A DNA stretch of 64,000 nt from Methanolobus sp. (GTDB lineage: Archaea > Halobacteriota > Methanosarcinia > Methanosarcinales > Methanosarcinaceae): positions 62,001 to 126,000 of the forward strand of contig NZ_JADQBY010000013.1 in NCBI RefSeq assembly GCF_016278385.1. The letters are read 5' to 3'. Under the pieces are notes generated by a model that was given only the letters and a program-made list of their open reading frames with translations, did not search any database and was not told the origin of the DNA. Below, piece by piece: positions 35,366 to 44,687 of this stretch (its first letter is position 1; every line of letters begins with the position of its first letter). Both the position numbers and the translations under genes were made by a program.

Positions 35366-37120
35366 ATGGCAGGAACTATTGCAATCAAGAACGGTTACGT
35401 TTATGATCCCCTCAACGAGATAAATGGGGAAATTATGGACATCTTCATCAAAGACGGAAAGGTCGTAACTCAACTTTCCGCTGCAGACATGAAAGATGTA
35501 AAGGAAATTGATGCAAAGGGCAAAACCGTCATGCCCGGTGGTGTTGACTCGCACTCTCACGTAGCTGGAGCAAAGGTCAATACAGGTAGGATGATGAGAC
35601 CTGAGGACCACTACAAACATTACCAGAAGAGAACACCACTCACACATTCCGGTTCAGGATACACTGTACCTTCAGTTTACCTTGGAGGATATGAGTACTC
35701 CAAAATGGGATACACAACTGTTTTTGAGGCAGCTGTCCCACCAATGGAAGCACGTCACACACACGAGGAAATGCGCTCAACCCCTATGCTGGACATGGGC
35801 GGATATCTTGTACTGGGCAACAACTGGTTCCTCATGAGATATCTCAAGGAAGGAGATGTCGATAAGGCAGCAGCATACATTGCATGGATGATGAAGACAC
35901 ACAAGACCTATGGTATAAAATGTGTTAACCCAGGTGGAGTAGAGAACTGGGGCTGGGGACAGAACGTAAGTGCTCTTGACCAGGCAAACATTCACTTCGA
36001 GGTCACACCGGAAGATATGATAAAGAGCCTGTCAGAACTGAACGAAAAGCTCGGAATCCCAATGCCTGTGCACCTGCACGCAAACAATCTTGGTCATCCT
36101 GGATGCTGGGAAATTACAAGGGATTCACTCAAGATACCAAAGAGTGTCAAGGCAAAGCCAAACACAGATGTTGAGTGGGCAGAGACAAAAAGAAATGCAA
36201 AGAGGCATGAGTCAGTTTACCTTACGCACTGCCAGTTCAATGCTTTTGGCGGTACATCGTGGAGAGACTTTGAGTCCGGTGTAAAAGGAATCACTGACTA
36301 CGTCAACAGCAATGATCACGTTGTAATGGACAGTGGCTGTGTACCTTTCGGTGATGCAACAGTCATGACTGGTGATGGTCCTGCAATCCACGACCTCTAT
36401 ATGCTTACCGGTCACAAATGGTCAAACACAGATGTAGAATGTGAATGTGGTTCTGGTGTACTTCCATTCGAATACCTGAAGAGCAACCCAATACACAGTT
36501 CACAGTGGGCAATGGGTCTTGAAGTACTTCTCTACGTCAAGGACGCATGGAAGAGCATCATGACAACCGACAGCCCCAACGGCGGACCATTTACAAAATA
36601 CCCACAGGTCATTGCATGGCTTATGTCCAACAAGGCAAGAGAGGACACATTCGCAGAATGTCATAAATGGGCACAGGACAGAACTGGCCTGGGCGGTGAA
36701 ACAAGGGAAATGACACTTAACGAGATTGCCATTCTTACCCGTGCAAATCCTGCAAGGACAATTGGAATGTCATACAGAAAGGGTACCCTTGGTGTCGGTG
36801 CAGACGGTGATGTTGCTATCTACAACATCGATCCAAAGAAGCTTGAGGTCAACGATTATGAGAGCATCATAAGAGGCTTTGAGAACGCCGCATACACCAT
36901 CAAAGCAGGAGAGGTTGTATCCCAGATGGGTGAGATCGTAGCAATTCCTGAGAAGAACACTTTCTACACTGACATTGCAACAGATGCAGATGATGAAAAG
37001 AGAATGCTTGATGATGTAAAGAAGTGGTTCAAGTACTACACACTTGGTTTTGACAGATATCCAACACCAGAAAAGTACCTGGCAAACCCAACACCGATCC
37101 AGGTCAATGCGGAGAAGTGA
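35366..37120 (+). CDS. fwdA: Formylmethanofuran dehydrogenase subunit A (amidohydrolase)
   Basis: A 584-residue amidohydrolase-fold subunit that condenses formate with methanofuran at a dinuclear zinc site. The metal motif GGVDSHSHVAGAKVN, RMMRPEDHYKHY, HLHANNLGHPGCWEI, THCQFNAFGG and the MDSGCVPFGDATVMTGDGPAIHDLY block with the metal-binding Asp are present. It starts 2 bp after the fwdF stop codon. The length is typical of the family. Confidence 0.97.
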   Translation: MAGTIAIKNGYVYDPLNEINGEIMDIFIKDGKVVTQLSAADMKDVKEIDAKGKTVMPGGVDSHSHVAGAKVNTGRMMRPEDHYKHYQKRTPLTHSGSGYTVPSVYLGGYEYSKMGYTTVFEAAVPPMEARHTHEEMRSTPMLDMGGYLVLGNNWFLMRYLKEGDVDKAAAYIAWMMKTHKTYGIKCVNPGGVENWGWGQNVSALDQANIHFEVTPEDMIKSLSELNEKLGIPMPVHLHANNLGHPGCWEITRDSLKIPKSVKAKPNTDVEWAETKRNAKRHESVYLTHCQFNAFGGTSWRDFESGVKGITDYVNSNDHVVMDSGCVPFGDATVMTGDGPAIHDLYMLTGHKWSNTDVECECGSGVLPFEYLKSNPIHSSQWAMGLEVLLYVKDAWKSIMTTDSPNGGPFTKYPQVIAWLMSNKAREDTFAECHKWAQDRTGLGGETREMTLNEIAILTRANPARTIGMSYRKGTLGVGADGDVAIYNIDPKKLEVNDYESIIRGFENAAYTIKAGEVVSQMGEIVAIPEKNTFYTDIATDADDEKRMLDDVKKWFKYYTLGFDRYPTPEKYLANPTPIQVNAEK

Positions 37121-37125
37121 TTTTA

Positions 37126-37935
37126 ATGGCAGACGTAATTCTTAAACCAATAGGAAATTTCGACCTTACTGTAGAGGCAGAGGTTGTCACACCTGACAAC
37201 TTTGCCGGAAAAACTGCCGATGAGATTGGAAAAGTACTCGTGTGGCAGGGACCTGCAGAGTATCCCCTTACAGATTTCTTTACAGTTGAAGGAAACGGTG
37301 GTAGCTCAGCAGAAGATACCACTATCATCGTAGATGGAGAGATTCCAAGGGTAAAGCGTATCGGACAACAGATGACAGCCGGCAAGGTAATTATCAAAGG
37401 CAGTGCAGGAATGCATGTAGGTTCTGCGATGGAAGGCGGCGAAATCATTGTTGAAGGTGACGCAGACTCATGGGTGGGAATGGAGATGAAAGGCGGATCC
37501 ATTCTTATTAAAGGAAACACAAAGGACCACCTCGGTTGCGCATACCGCGGTAGCTGGAAAGGAATGACTGGTGGACGCATCACCGTTGAAGGAGATGCAG
37601 TAAGCCAGGTTGGTGGCGGTCTTAGTGGCGGCGAGATAATTATCAATGGTAATGTCAAACACTTCTGTGGAATCCGCATTAGTTCTGGTCTTATCGTTGT
37701 AAAAGGAAACGCTTTCAGAACCGTTGGAGCAGAAATGACCGGTGGTACTATCGTTGTCGGTGGAAATATTGAGAGATTCACACCAGGATTTGAACTTGTA
37801 GACATTGAGTCTGACCTTAAGTTCAACGACATCGAATGCCCTGGAGAATACAATAAGTTCACAGGCGATTATGCCATCCCGCAGAAAGGAAAAGGCACAT
37901 TGTACGTTTCCTGTGATAACAACGAGTGTCTGTGA
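37126..37935 (+). CDS. fwdC: Formylmethanofuran dehydrogenase subunit C
   Basis: A 269-residue right-handed parallel beta-helix related to the C-terminal domain of glutamate synthase. Repeated G-G-x-I/V-x-V-x-G turns are obvious (AGKVIIKGSAGMHVG, EGGEIIVEGDADSWVG, KGGSILIKGNTKDHLG, SGGEIIINGNVKHFCG). It packs the FwdABCDFG complex together. ATG 37126, with GGAG upstream inside the fwdA end, is preferred over GTG 37117. Confidence 0.96.
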   Translation: MADVILKPIGNFDLTVEAEVVTPDNFAGKTADEIGKVLVWQGPAEYPLTDFFTVEGNGGSSAEDTTIIVDGEIPRVKRIGQQMTAGKVIIKGSAGMHVGSAMEGGEIIVEGDADSWVGMEMKGGSILIKGNTKDHLGCAYRGSWKGMTGGRITVEGDAVSQVGGGLSGGEIIINGNVKHFCGIRISSGLIVVKGNAFRTVGAEMTGGTIVVGGNIERFTPGFELVDIESDLKFNDIECPGEYNKFTGDYAIPQKGKGTLYVSCDNNECL

Positions 37936-37945
37936 GGTAATATTC

Positions 37946-38335
37946 ATGCAAGCATTACTCAATACAGGAAGTACGATCAACGAAGGAAGACTTGCCAAAG
38001 GCGGCAACAAGTATTCCGAAGATTACACAAAGGAATGTGCAGTCTGCTGGATGTGTGCAGAGGACTTTACATCTCTGGGATGCCCGGAGAAGGTATCAGT
38101 AACATCAAGAGACGGAAAGCACACAGTTGCAGTTCGCTCAAAGGTAACTGAGGCAATGAGGTCAGGACAGGTATTCATACCAAGGTCAATATGGGCTAAT
38201 GTTGTCGTTGAGCCTGACACATTCTCAACAGGTTCACCACGTTATAAGGGAGCTCCTGTTTCCGTAGAACCAACTGATGAAGAGGTCCTCGGTGCCGAAG
38301 AAATAGTCCTTACACTGTACATGGGAGGTGAATAA
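37946..38335 (+). CDS. fwdD: Formylmethanofuran dehydrogenase subunit D
   Basis: A 129-residue molybdopterin-guanine-dinucleotide-binding subunit, the partner of FwdB and equivalent to the C-terminal beta-barrel domain of formate dehydrogenase. The start ATG 37946 follows GAGG with 8-nt spacing; the open frame upstream is within fwdC. Conserved SGQVFIPRSIWANVVVEPDTFSTGSPRYKGAPVSVEP is present. The N-terminal half contains a cysteine-rich stretch, CAVCWMCAEDFTSLGC, richer in cysteine than I expect for this family. Confidence 0.94.
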   Translation: MQALLNTGSTINEGRLAKGGNKYSEDYTKECAVCWMCAEDFTSLGCPEKVSVTSRDGKHTVAVRSKVTEAMRSGQVFIPRSIWANVVVEPDTFSTGSPRYKGAPVSVEPTDEEVLGAEEIVLTLYMGGE

Positions 38336-38336
38336 A

Positions 38337-39650
38337 ATGGTTTTTAAGAACATTATCTGTCCTGTTTGTGGAGGTTCATGTGACGATGTCCAGGTAAATC
38401 TGGACACTAAGAACCGTACAATCGATGTACAGAATGCATGTAAGATGGGTAACGCTAAGTTCCAGGAAGTTGTGAGCTCACACAGAATCTTAAAGCCAAC
38501 CATCAGAGAGAACGGTAAGGTAAAGGACGTAAGCTGGGAAGAAGCACTTGAGATGTCAGCAGATATCCTTGTCAACGCAAGACGCCCATTGTTCTTCCTT
38601 GGAAGTGAGACATCATGCGAAGCACAGGAAGTAGGACTTCACATAGCTGAGTACCTTGGTGCACCTGCAGACTCCAACGCAACTATCTGCCACGGACCAA
38701 CTGTCATGGGTATCCAGGAGTCCGGTATGGTAGGAGCTACCGCCGGTCAGGCAAAGAACAGGGCTGACATGATCGTTTACTGGGGTGTCAACGCACTTGA
38801 ATCAATGCCAAGACACATGTCAAAGTACGGTGTGTTCCCAAGAGGTTACTGGACCAAAAGAGGAAGGTTCGACAGGACAATGGTCACAGTGGACCCAAGG
38901 GTAACCCCTACAGCTGTTGCATCAGACATGCACCTGCAGCTTAACCCAAGCTCAGACTACGAACTTCTTAGTGCAATGTTTACAATCCTTAACGGAAAGG
39001 AACCACATCCATCCGTTGAAGAGATCACTGGAATCCCTATTTCAGTGATGAAGCAGACCGTTGAAATGATGAAAGAATCAAACTTCGTAGCTATATACGT
39101 TGGTCTTGGTGTCTCATCCTCATACGGAAAACACAGGAACATTGAGATCGCACTGAACTTCGTCAAAGAGATGAACAATTACACCAAGTGTAACATCGGA
39201 GCTCTTAGAGGTCACTGTAACGTAGCAGGATTCAACCAGCTTGCATCCTACCTCTACGGCTATCCATTCGGTCTTGATTTCATGAAGGGATACCCAAGGT
39301 ACAACCCCGGAGAGACCACAACAGTGGACCTGCTCAGGGAGAAGGATGTTGACGCAGCGTTCATCATGTCCGCTGACCTTGTGAACCATATTCCTGCAGA
39401 CTGTGCAAAGTACCTTGCAGATATACCAATGATCTGCCTTGACATTGCACCATGCCCATCAACCACAGCAGCAGATGTAGTTCTGCCTGGTGTAATAGAT
39501 GCTATGGAATGTGATGGTACATTCTACAGGCTCGACAATGTGCCTGTATACTTCGAACCATTCACAGAATCACCATTCTCTGAAACAAAGAGCAATGAGG
39601 ACACCCTCAAGCAGCTCTTTGCAAAGATAAAGGCCAAAAAGGAAGCATGA
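38337..39650 (+). CDS. fwdB: Formylmethanofuran dehydrogenase subunit B (Mo/W active site)
   Basis: A 437-residue catalytic subunit of the molybdopterin oxidoreductase family that reduces CO2 to formate. The N-terminal CPVCGGSCDD binds a [4Fe-4S] cluster, and Cys118 in NATICHGPTVMG is at exactly the position of the metal-coordinating cysteine of the structurally known tungsten enzyme. ATG 38337 has GGGAGGTGA upstream. It overlaps fdhD by 4 bp (ATGA). Metal choice (Mo or W) cannot be read from the sequence; gene order favours the Mo-type operon. Confidence 0.97.
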   Translation: MVFKNIICPVCGGSCDDVQVNLDTKNRTIDVQNACKMGNAKFQEVVSSHRILKPTIRENGKVKDVSWEEALEMSADILVNARRPLFFLGSETSCEAQEVGLHIAEYLGAPADSNATICHGPTVMGIQESGMVGATAGQAKNRADMIVYWGVNALESMPRHMSKYGVFPRGYWTKRGRFDRTMVTVDPRVTPTAVASDMHLQLNPSSDYELLSAMFTILNGKEPHPSVEEITGIPISVMKQTVEMMKESNFVAIYVGLGVSSSYGKHRNIEIALNFVKEMNNYTKCNIGALRGHCNVAGFNQLASYLYGYPFGLDFMKGYPRYNPGETTTVDLLREKDVDAAFIMSADLVNHIPADCAKYLADIPMICLDIAPCPSTTAADVVLPGVIDAMECDGTFYRLDNVPVYFEPFTESPFSETKSNEDTLKQLFAKIKAKKEA

Positions 39651-40474
39651 GTGAGAACTGGTACTCAGAAAGGAACAGGAAGACTGAAGTCTTCCGAAAG
39701 GATGAGGAAAACATTTCCTCTCCCTTTTACGTCTCCATGAAGTGCCTGGAAATCACTGACAGTAATAAACAACACATCAATGTGGATGTTATTGTAGAGG
39801 AAAGGTTCGACCTTTTCGTGAATAACATCCATATAACTACTTTTTTTGCAAGCCCTATGGAACTCGAGGAGCTTGCACTGGGATTTCTCGTATGCGAGGG
39901 GTTCATTGAACCTGATACAAAGGTTGATTCGATAGGAATGGAAGATAGATCCATTTTTTGCGAAATTGAAATTAATACTCCTGAACTGGAAGAATTAACA
40001 CATCTTGAACGATGCGGGACAACATCATACCGCAAGGATGCTGTTAAACACAACAATTCTAATACTAAATTCACCAGCGATGCTATCATCCGTGCAGTAG
40101 GACAATTAAAAGAGGTTGGACGGATATGGCACAGGACTGGTGGAGCTCATACGTCAGTTATTTGCGATAATCAGGGAGAAGTGCTCTTTTTCTGCGAGGA
40201 TGTTGGGAGGGCGTGTTCAGTGGACAAGGTTGTTGGCAAGGCTCTGATGAACGGCACTGACCTGTCCGAATGTGCTCTTGTGACCACTGGGAGACTGGCA
40301 TCTACAATGGTGTCCAAGGCTGTGAATGCAGGTATTCCTCTTGTTGCAAGCAAAGGTGCCACTGTGTGTGAAGCTGTGGAAATGGCGGAGAAGGCAGGGA
40401 TTGCGCTGGTGGCTTTTGTGAGGGGGAGGAATCTGTATGTGTATGCTGGAGAAGAACGAGTCCATAATAAATGA
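39647..40474 (+). CDS. fdhD: FdhD-type sulfurtransferase for molybdopterin enzymes
   Basis: A 275-residue member of the FdhD family, which transfers sulfur to the molybdopterin cofactor before insertion into formate dehydrogenases. Seen are VNNIHITTFFASPMELEELALGFL, the cysteine region RCGTTSYRKD, HRTGGAHTSVICD, FCEDVGRACSVDKVVGKAL and TTGRLASTMVSKAV. The E. coli CxxC is reduced to a single cysteine here. Its start overlaps the fwdB stop (ATGA), so it is translationally coupled to formylmethanofuran dehydrogenase, suggesting that this enzyme is its client. Confidence 0.93.
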   Translation: MSENWYSERNRKTEVFRKDEENISSPFYVSMKCLEITDSNKQHINVDVIVEERFDLFVNNIHITTFFASPMELEELALGFLVCEGFIEPDTKVDSIGMEDRSIFCEIEINTPELEELTHLERCGTTSYRKDAVKHNNSNTKFTSDAIIRAVGQLKEVGRIWHRTGGAHTSVICDNQGEVLFFCEDVGRACSVDKVVGKALMNGTDLSECALVTTGRLASTMVSKAVNAGIPLVASKGATVCEAVEMAEKAGIALVAFVRGRNLYVYAGEERVHNK

Positions 40475-40601
40475 ATTGTCACACCGTTACAAATGCAAAT
40501 CATACAAAAAACATTATATCCCATAACTACCCTACTACCCCCTGCATAGTAACACAAATACTATTGATATTATTACTATATTTTACAAAGAAGGTTACAT
40601 T

Positions 40602-40997
40602 ATGAGTGAAAAAATCGGAATTTTAGCTATTGGACACGGCAGCAGATTACCATACAACAACCAGGTAGTTACCGAGATCGCAAACATGATCTCAGAGAAC
40701 CACCCAGAGTACATTGTAAAGGCAGGATTCATGGAGAACAGCGAGCCTACTGTCGAAGAGGCACTCATGTCCTTTGAAGGCACAGGAGTAACAACCATCG
40801 CTGCAGCACCTGTATTCCTTGCATCAGGCATCCACATCACAAAGGATATTCCTGGAATCCTCAAACTGGACCCTGAAACAAACGAAGGTGAGATAGAGTT
40901 TAATGGACAGAAGGTAAAGATCGTCTACGCAAAGCCTCTTGGCAGTGACGAGCTCATTGCAGACCTCATCTTCAAGAGAGCACAGGAAGTCCTTTAA
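40602..40997 (+). CDS. cfbA: Sirohydrochlorin nickel/cobalt chelatase, copy 1
   Basis: A 131-residue CbiX-short/CfbA chelatase that inserts nickel (for F430) or cobalt (for cobamides) into sirohydrochlorin. The two metal-binding histidines are in [13 protein letters not shown] and [14 protein letters not shown]. As a single-domain protein it works as a homodimer. AAGG lies 7 nt before the ATG. It has its own promoter region and a terminator. A second copy follows 295 bp downstream. Confidence 0.95.
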   Translation: MSEKIGILAIGHGSRLPYNNQVVTEIANMISENHPEYIVKAGFMENSEPTVEEALMSFEGTGVTTIAAAPVFLASGIHITKDIPGILKLDPETNEGEIEFNGQKVKIVYAKPLGSDELIADLIFKRAQEVL

Positions 40998-41027
40998 ACT
41001 GTGTCATTGACACAGTATTCTTTTTTT
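40998..41027 (+). terminator. Terminator of cfbA copy 1
   Basis: ACTGTGTCA / TGACACAGT (9 bp arms around one central T, 40998-41016) followed by ATTC and seven T. The same design follows copy 2. Confidence 0.8.
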
Positions 41028-41291
41028 ATTAGCAAATCCAGTTTTTGCAATATCTCATTTGACCTTATAACGAACGATTATTGTACTTTTGATGGATACT
41101 CATCAAAGTAAAAACCCTGAGCCATAATCATGGACAGGAATTTTGAACCTAGTCCAATAATCCTTTTATGATGCTGCTAAAAATTACAATATTTTGCAAC
41201 ATATATAGTAAAAAATATCGATTCACGCGTGTTAATTTTGCAAAGACATATATACCTTATTGCTAATGATATTTTAGAAGGAAGTAATATC

Positions 41292-41687
41292 ATGAGTGAA
41301 AAAATTGGAATTTTAGCTATTGGACACGGCAGCAAATTACCTTTCAACAATCAGGTGGTCACTGAGATCGCCAACATGATCTCAGAGAAGCATCCAGAAT
41401 ATATTATAAAAATTGGCTTTGTGGAGCACAGTGAACCTACAGTAGAGGAAGCACTTCATTCCTTTGCAGGCACAGGTGTTACAAAAATAGCTGCAACACC
41501 TATATTCATGGCATCCGGAGTCCACCTCACCGAGGATATTCCGGGGTTCCTTAAGCTGGACCCTGAGACAAACGAAGGTGAGATAGAGTTTGACGGACAG
41601 AAAGTAAAGATCGTCTACGCAAAGCCTCTTGGCAGTGACAAGCTCATTGCAGAGCTTATTTTCAAAAGAGCACAGGAAGTAATTTAA
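41292..41687 (+). CDS. cfbA: Sirohydrochlorin nickel/cobalt chelatase, copy 2
   Basis: A 131-residue paralogue, collinear with copy 1 without gaps and differing at scattered sites (for example GSKLPFNNQ for [20 protein letters not shown] for [11 protein letters not shown]). Both metal-binding histidines are kept, so it should be active. ATG 41292 follows GAAGG; the frame upstream to 41229 is not coding. Separate upstream sequences and terminators suggest separate regulation. The copies could serve nickel and cobalt branches respectively, which is speculation. Confidence 0.94.
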   Translation: MSEKIGILAIGHGSKLPFNNQVVTEIANMISEKHPEYIIKIGFVEHSEPTVEEALHSFAGTGVTKIAATPIFMASGVHLTEDIPGFLKLDPETNEGEIEFDGQKVKIVYAKPLGSDKLIAELIFKRAQEVI

Positions 41688-41711
41688 GTTGTGTCATTTA
41701 CACAACTTTTT
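41687..41711 (+). terminator. Terminator of cfbA copy 2
   Basis: AGTTGTGT (41687-41694) and ACACAACT (41700-41707) form an 8-bp stem followed by TTTT. It overlaps the last base of the stop codon. Confidence 0.8.
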
Positions 41712-41914
41712 ATTAAACACAGAACCAGTCAATCAAATTTCACACGCGATTCAGAAAGAGCTGGTTTTGTCAGGACCAGTTTTTTAATGATATCCGCAGG
41801 GTAATTCCATTAAAGATTCTGACAGCCCTAAAGATTGTGAACCTACTTATTTAGCTATTTATTTAATCATCACCGAGACCAATTATTCATATTTCCAAGT
41901 GACAGTATAAAGGA

Positions 41915-42319
41915 TTATATCAATCCTATGGCTCTCCGATATGCCCGGTTTTGGACTCTATGAAAATGGTTTTCCGGAGAATTAGGACCTTCAAGCTTCT
42001 CAAGAATACCGTCTTTGTAAGCTTGTACTGCATCTGCAACCGAGCCTGCAGTAAATATCAGATTCTCGATGCCTTTTGAATGCAGGATTGAGAAAACATT
42101 TGATCCAACAAATCCTGTTATAAGTATATCGATCTCCTTTTTGATAATCAACTGAGCTGCTTGGATACCCGCGCCATTTGAAGCAGAAGTGCTTTTGTTT
42201 TTAAGAATTTCAAACTTCATAGAATCTGTATCAACTATCACAAAGTACAAGCATCTTCCAAAATGAGGATAAATGGGAGCATCAAAACTAGCCGATGTAG
42301 CGGTCACGCATAATTTCAT
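41915..42319 (-). CDS. NifX/NafY-like (dinitrogenase FeMo-cofactor biosynthesis) domain protein
   Basis: A 134-residue protein of the NifX / NifB-C-terminal superfamily: MKLCVTATSASFDAPIYPHFGRCLYFVIVD, then SNGAGIQAAQLI and DILITGFVGSNVFSILHSKGI. Small stand-alone members bind metal-sulfur or tetrapyrrole-type cofactors or are of unknown role in methanogens. No nitrogenase genes are in the window. Position after the two cfbA genes (convergent) is suggestive only. A basic C-terminal tail (HRVQNRAYRRAIG) follows the domain. Confidence 0.85.
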   Translation of the reverse strand: MKLCVTATSASFDAPIYPHFGRCLYFVIVDTDSMKFEILKNKSTSASNGAGIQAAQLIIKKEIDILITGFVGSNVFSILHSKGIENLIFTAGSVADAVQAYKDGILEKLEGPNSPENHFHRVQNRAYRRAIGLI

Positions 42320-42584
42320 TTAATTTCCTCTGTGTTAATGAAGTTTTTCTTAATATCATATATAAAGGCCATTCAACTAACAAAATAAACAATTTACACG
42401 TATATAAGTTCTCATGTAAAAGCATTGCGCAATATTTTATATATTTAATCTCAATAGAGCAAAAAACTATTATTAAAAGAGACCAATACCGATATTGAAC
42501 AAATAGTTATCAGCATGACTAAATTAGAAAGATAAATATTCTACTAAAACAATTTTCATCATATAATTTCAAGAAGTTGATCAC

Positions 42585-43283
42585 ATGAACAATGCTGAAA
42601 TATCAGAGAAACTAACTGAAATACTCGAACTTAGATATGCACCAGTTGCTGTAAAGATAATAAAGAAAGGAGAAAAGATTCCCGACGGATTTGATGAACC
42701 TGACAGTAACATAAGACACTGCCAATCTATCATGAGGGCAAAAAATGGAGAATCATTTGTTATTCCTGCCGACAAACATGCTTGCGTGGTTGGTGCTTCC
42801 AGTCTGGGACTTGTGCCAACCCCACCTAAAGTGAAAACCGGTGATTTCCATGCGAACATAGGTATGTTCGAATGCGCCGATGCTGCTGCAAATATGGTAT
42901 CCCAACGCAGCGAACTGGAAGAAGGTAGTACAATTGCCACAGTCGTTGGTCCATTGAAGGACTTTGAGATAGAGCCTGATGTAGTGATCCTGGTAGATGT
43001 TCCTGAAACCCTTTACTGGCTTGTTCCTGCAGCGACCTTCTTTGAAGGAGGCAGGCAGGCTTTCAGCACAGCAGCTTTCCAGGCTACATGTGTGGATTCT
43101 ACAATTATTCCTCTTCTCACAGGGAAAATGAACATGAGCCTTGGATGTTTTGGATGTCGCAGGGCAACAGATATCAAAAACGATGAAATGGTAGCAGGAA
43201 TTCCTTACAAAAATCTGGAAAAAATGATAGAGGCTCTTGAAAAAATACACGAAGGTCCAATGCAAAAAGCAAGACTAAAATGA
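42585..43283 (+). CDS. DUF169 family protein, copy A
   Basis: A 232-residue DUF169 protein. It has the characteristic opening LELRYAPVAVKIIKKGEKIPDGF, RHCQSIMRAKNG, KHACVVGASSLGL, and the C-terminal FQATCVDSTIIPLLTGKMNMSLGCFGCRRATDIKNDEMVAGIP. Conserved cysteines (HCQ, ACVVG, LGCFGC) suggest metal or cofactor binding, but function is unknown. It leads a run of four same-strand genes (DUF169, DUF1847, MBL, radical SAM). A second DUF169 gene closes the cluster on the other strand. The 265 nt upstream are AT-rich with no gene. Confidence 0.9.
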   Translation: MNNAEISEKLTEILELRYAPVAVKIIKKGEKIPDGFDEPDSNIRHCQSIMRAKNGESFVIPADKHACVVGASSLGLVPTPPKVKTGDFHANIGMFECADAAANMVSQRSELEEGSTIATVVGPLKDFEIEPDVVILVDVPETLYWLVPAATFFEGGRQAFSTAAFQATCVDSTIIPLLTGKMNMSLGCFGCRRATDIKNDEMVAGIPYKNLEKMIEALEKIHEGPMQKARLK

Positions 43284-43398
43284 CCTTCAACCTTTTTTAA
43301 AGCAGACGGGTTTGACACAGCACCCACACATTTTATCTCATATGAGGGAATATACCCACCTAATACGACCCATCTTAGGTCACCTTGGAGTTTTCTGA

Positions 43399-43980
43399 AT
43401 GAAATGCGCACACTGTGATGACAAAATGTGCCGGGAAGGCAAGGATTGTGCAGGCATAACTGACGATATCAATTATGAAGGAAATGAACTTGAATCAATG
43501 AAAATCTCTGCTGCCATCGAAGCCCGGTACTATATGCAAAAAACAAGACTTGAGGAAATAATCCTGTACGCAAAAGAAATGGGCTACACAAGACTGGGGC
43601 TTGCTTTTTGTGTGGGTCTGGAAAAAGAAGCAAAAATAATTCAAAAAATACTGGAAAAGCATTTCGATGTTTATTCTGTGTGTTGTAAGGTTTCCAGTAT
43701 AGGTAAAGAGGATTATGACCTTGAAAAACTACATCCTGACACCTTTGATCCTACCTGCAATCCCCTCGGTCAGGCAATGTTGCTTAAAAAAAAGAATACT
43801 CAAATAAACATCATTATAGGCCTGTGCATTGGCCACGATATATTATTCACCCAGAACTCAGATGCTCCGGTCACAACTCTGATAGTTAAAGACCGGGTAC
43901 TTGCACATAATCCTGCAGGTGCCATATATTCAGGCTATTACCTCAAAAAAAGGTTCGGAATTACAAGTGATATAAATTGA
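43399..43980 (+). CDS. DUF1847 metal-binding protein
   Basis: A 193-residue protein. The cysteine-rich start MKCAHCDDKMCREGKDC marks DUF1847, followed by EARYYMQKTRLEEIILYAKEMGYTRLGLAFCVGL and a C-terminal FDPTCNPLGQAMLLKKKNTQINIIIGLCIGHDILF. At least seven cysteines are placed to bind metal. The family is common in anaerobes and has no assigned reaction. It is 115 bp downstream of DUF169 copy A and 9 bp upstream of the MBL gene. Confidence 0.9.
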   Translation: MKCAHCDDKMCREGKDCAGITDDINYEGNELESMKISAAIEARYYMQKTRLEEIILYAKEMGYTRLGLAFCVGLEKEAKIIQKILEKHFDVYSVCCKVSSIGKEDYDLEKLHPDTFDPTCNPLGQAMLLKKKNTQINIIIGLCIGHDILFTQNSDAPVTTLIVKDRVLAHNPAGAIYSGYYLKKRFGITSDIN

Positions 43981-43989
43981 TGTGACCAT

Positions 43990-44652
43990 ATGAAATTAAC
44001 CGTTATTTATGACAATGAAACAAAAAATGGCCTGGAAAGTGGATGGGGATTTGCCTGTTTTATCGAAACAGAAGATCACAACATACTCTTCGATACCGGA
44101 TGGGATGGACACGTACTTCTGAAAAACATGGACAAATTATCCATCGATCCGGAAAACATAGACATCCTTGTGCTTTCCCATCAACACTGGGACCACATCG
44201 GAGGTGTGACAACTTTCCTGAACCGAAATCCTGATGTCGATATATATGTCCCTTCAAGTTTTTCATCCAATCTCAAAAGAGAGATTGCATCAAAAGGAAA
44301 AGGAAAACTGTATGGAATAAAGACTCCTCAGGAAATATGCAATAATATCTACACCACAGGAGAACTTGGGAGTGAGATAAAAGAACAATCTCTGATACTA
44401 AAATCTGAAAAAGGTCTTTATGTTCTTACCGGCTGTGCACACCCAGGCCTTTCCTCAATAATTGAAGTTGCATCTTCTTTTGGTGATGTAACTGGTATTT
44501 TTGGTGGTTTGCATGACAGCCAGGAATATGGATTATTCAAAGATATGCAGCTGATAGGTGCAGGACATTGTACATCGCATAAAGATGCCATCAGGAAAAT
44601 GTACCCGAAAAAGTTCCTAAAGATATATGCAGGATACTCCGTTGAGCTTTAA
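43990..44652 (+). CDS. Metallo-beta-lactamase-fold protein (COG1237-like)
   Basis: A 220-residue MBL-fold hydrolase: WGFACFIETEDHNILFDTGWDG, the zinc motif VLSHQHWDHIGG, LTGCAHPGLSSIIEVA and FGGLHDSQEYG. The arrangement matches the group that includes the archaeal dihydropterin-methyl-ribofuranosylaminobenzene-phosphate synthase-like proteins of methanopterin synthesis, but such annotations are often over-extended. It is 9 bp after DUF1847 and likely co-transcribed. Confidence 0.88.
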   Translation: MKLTVIYDNETKNGLESGWGFACFIETEDHNILFDTGWDGHVLLKNMDKLSIDPENIDILVLSHQHWDHIGGVTTFLNRNPDVDIYVPSSFSSNLKREIASKGKGKLYGIKTPQEICNNIYTTGELGSEIKEQSLILKSEKGLYVLTGCAHPGLSSIIEVASSFGDVTGIFGGLHDSQEYGLFKDMQLIGAGHCTSHKDAIRKMYPKKFLKIYAGYSVEL

Positions 44653-44687
44653 TAAACCATAAACCCCTAGGTACAGGAAGCTTTCGC

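Noticed and set aside
37805-37945. Upstream extension of fwdD inside fwdC
   Set aside because: The extension overlaps fwdC in another frame; ATG 37946 has GAGG at the right distance and begins the family sequence.
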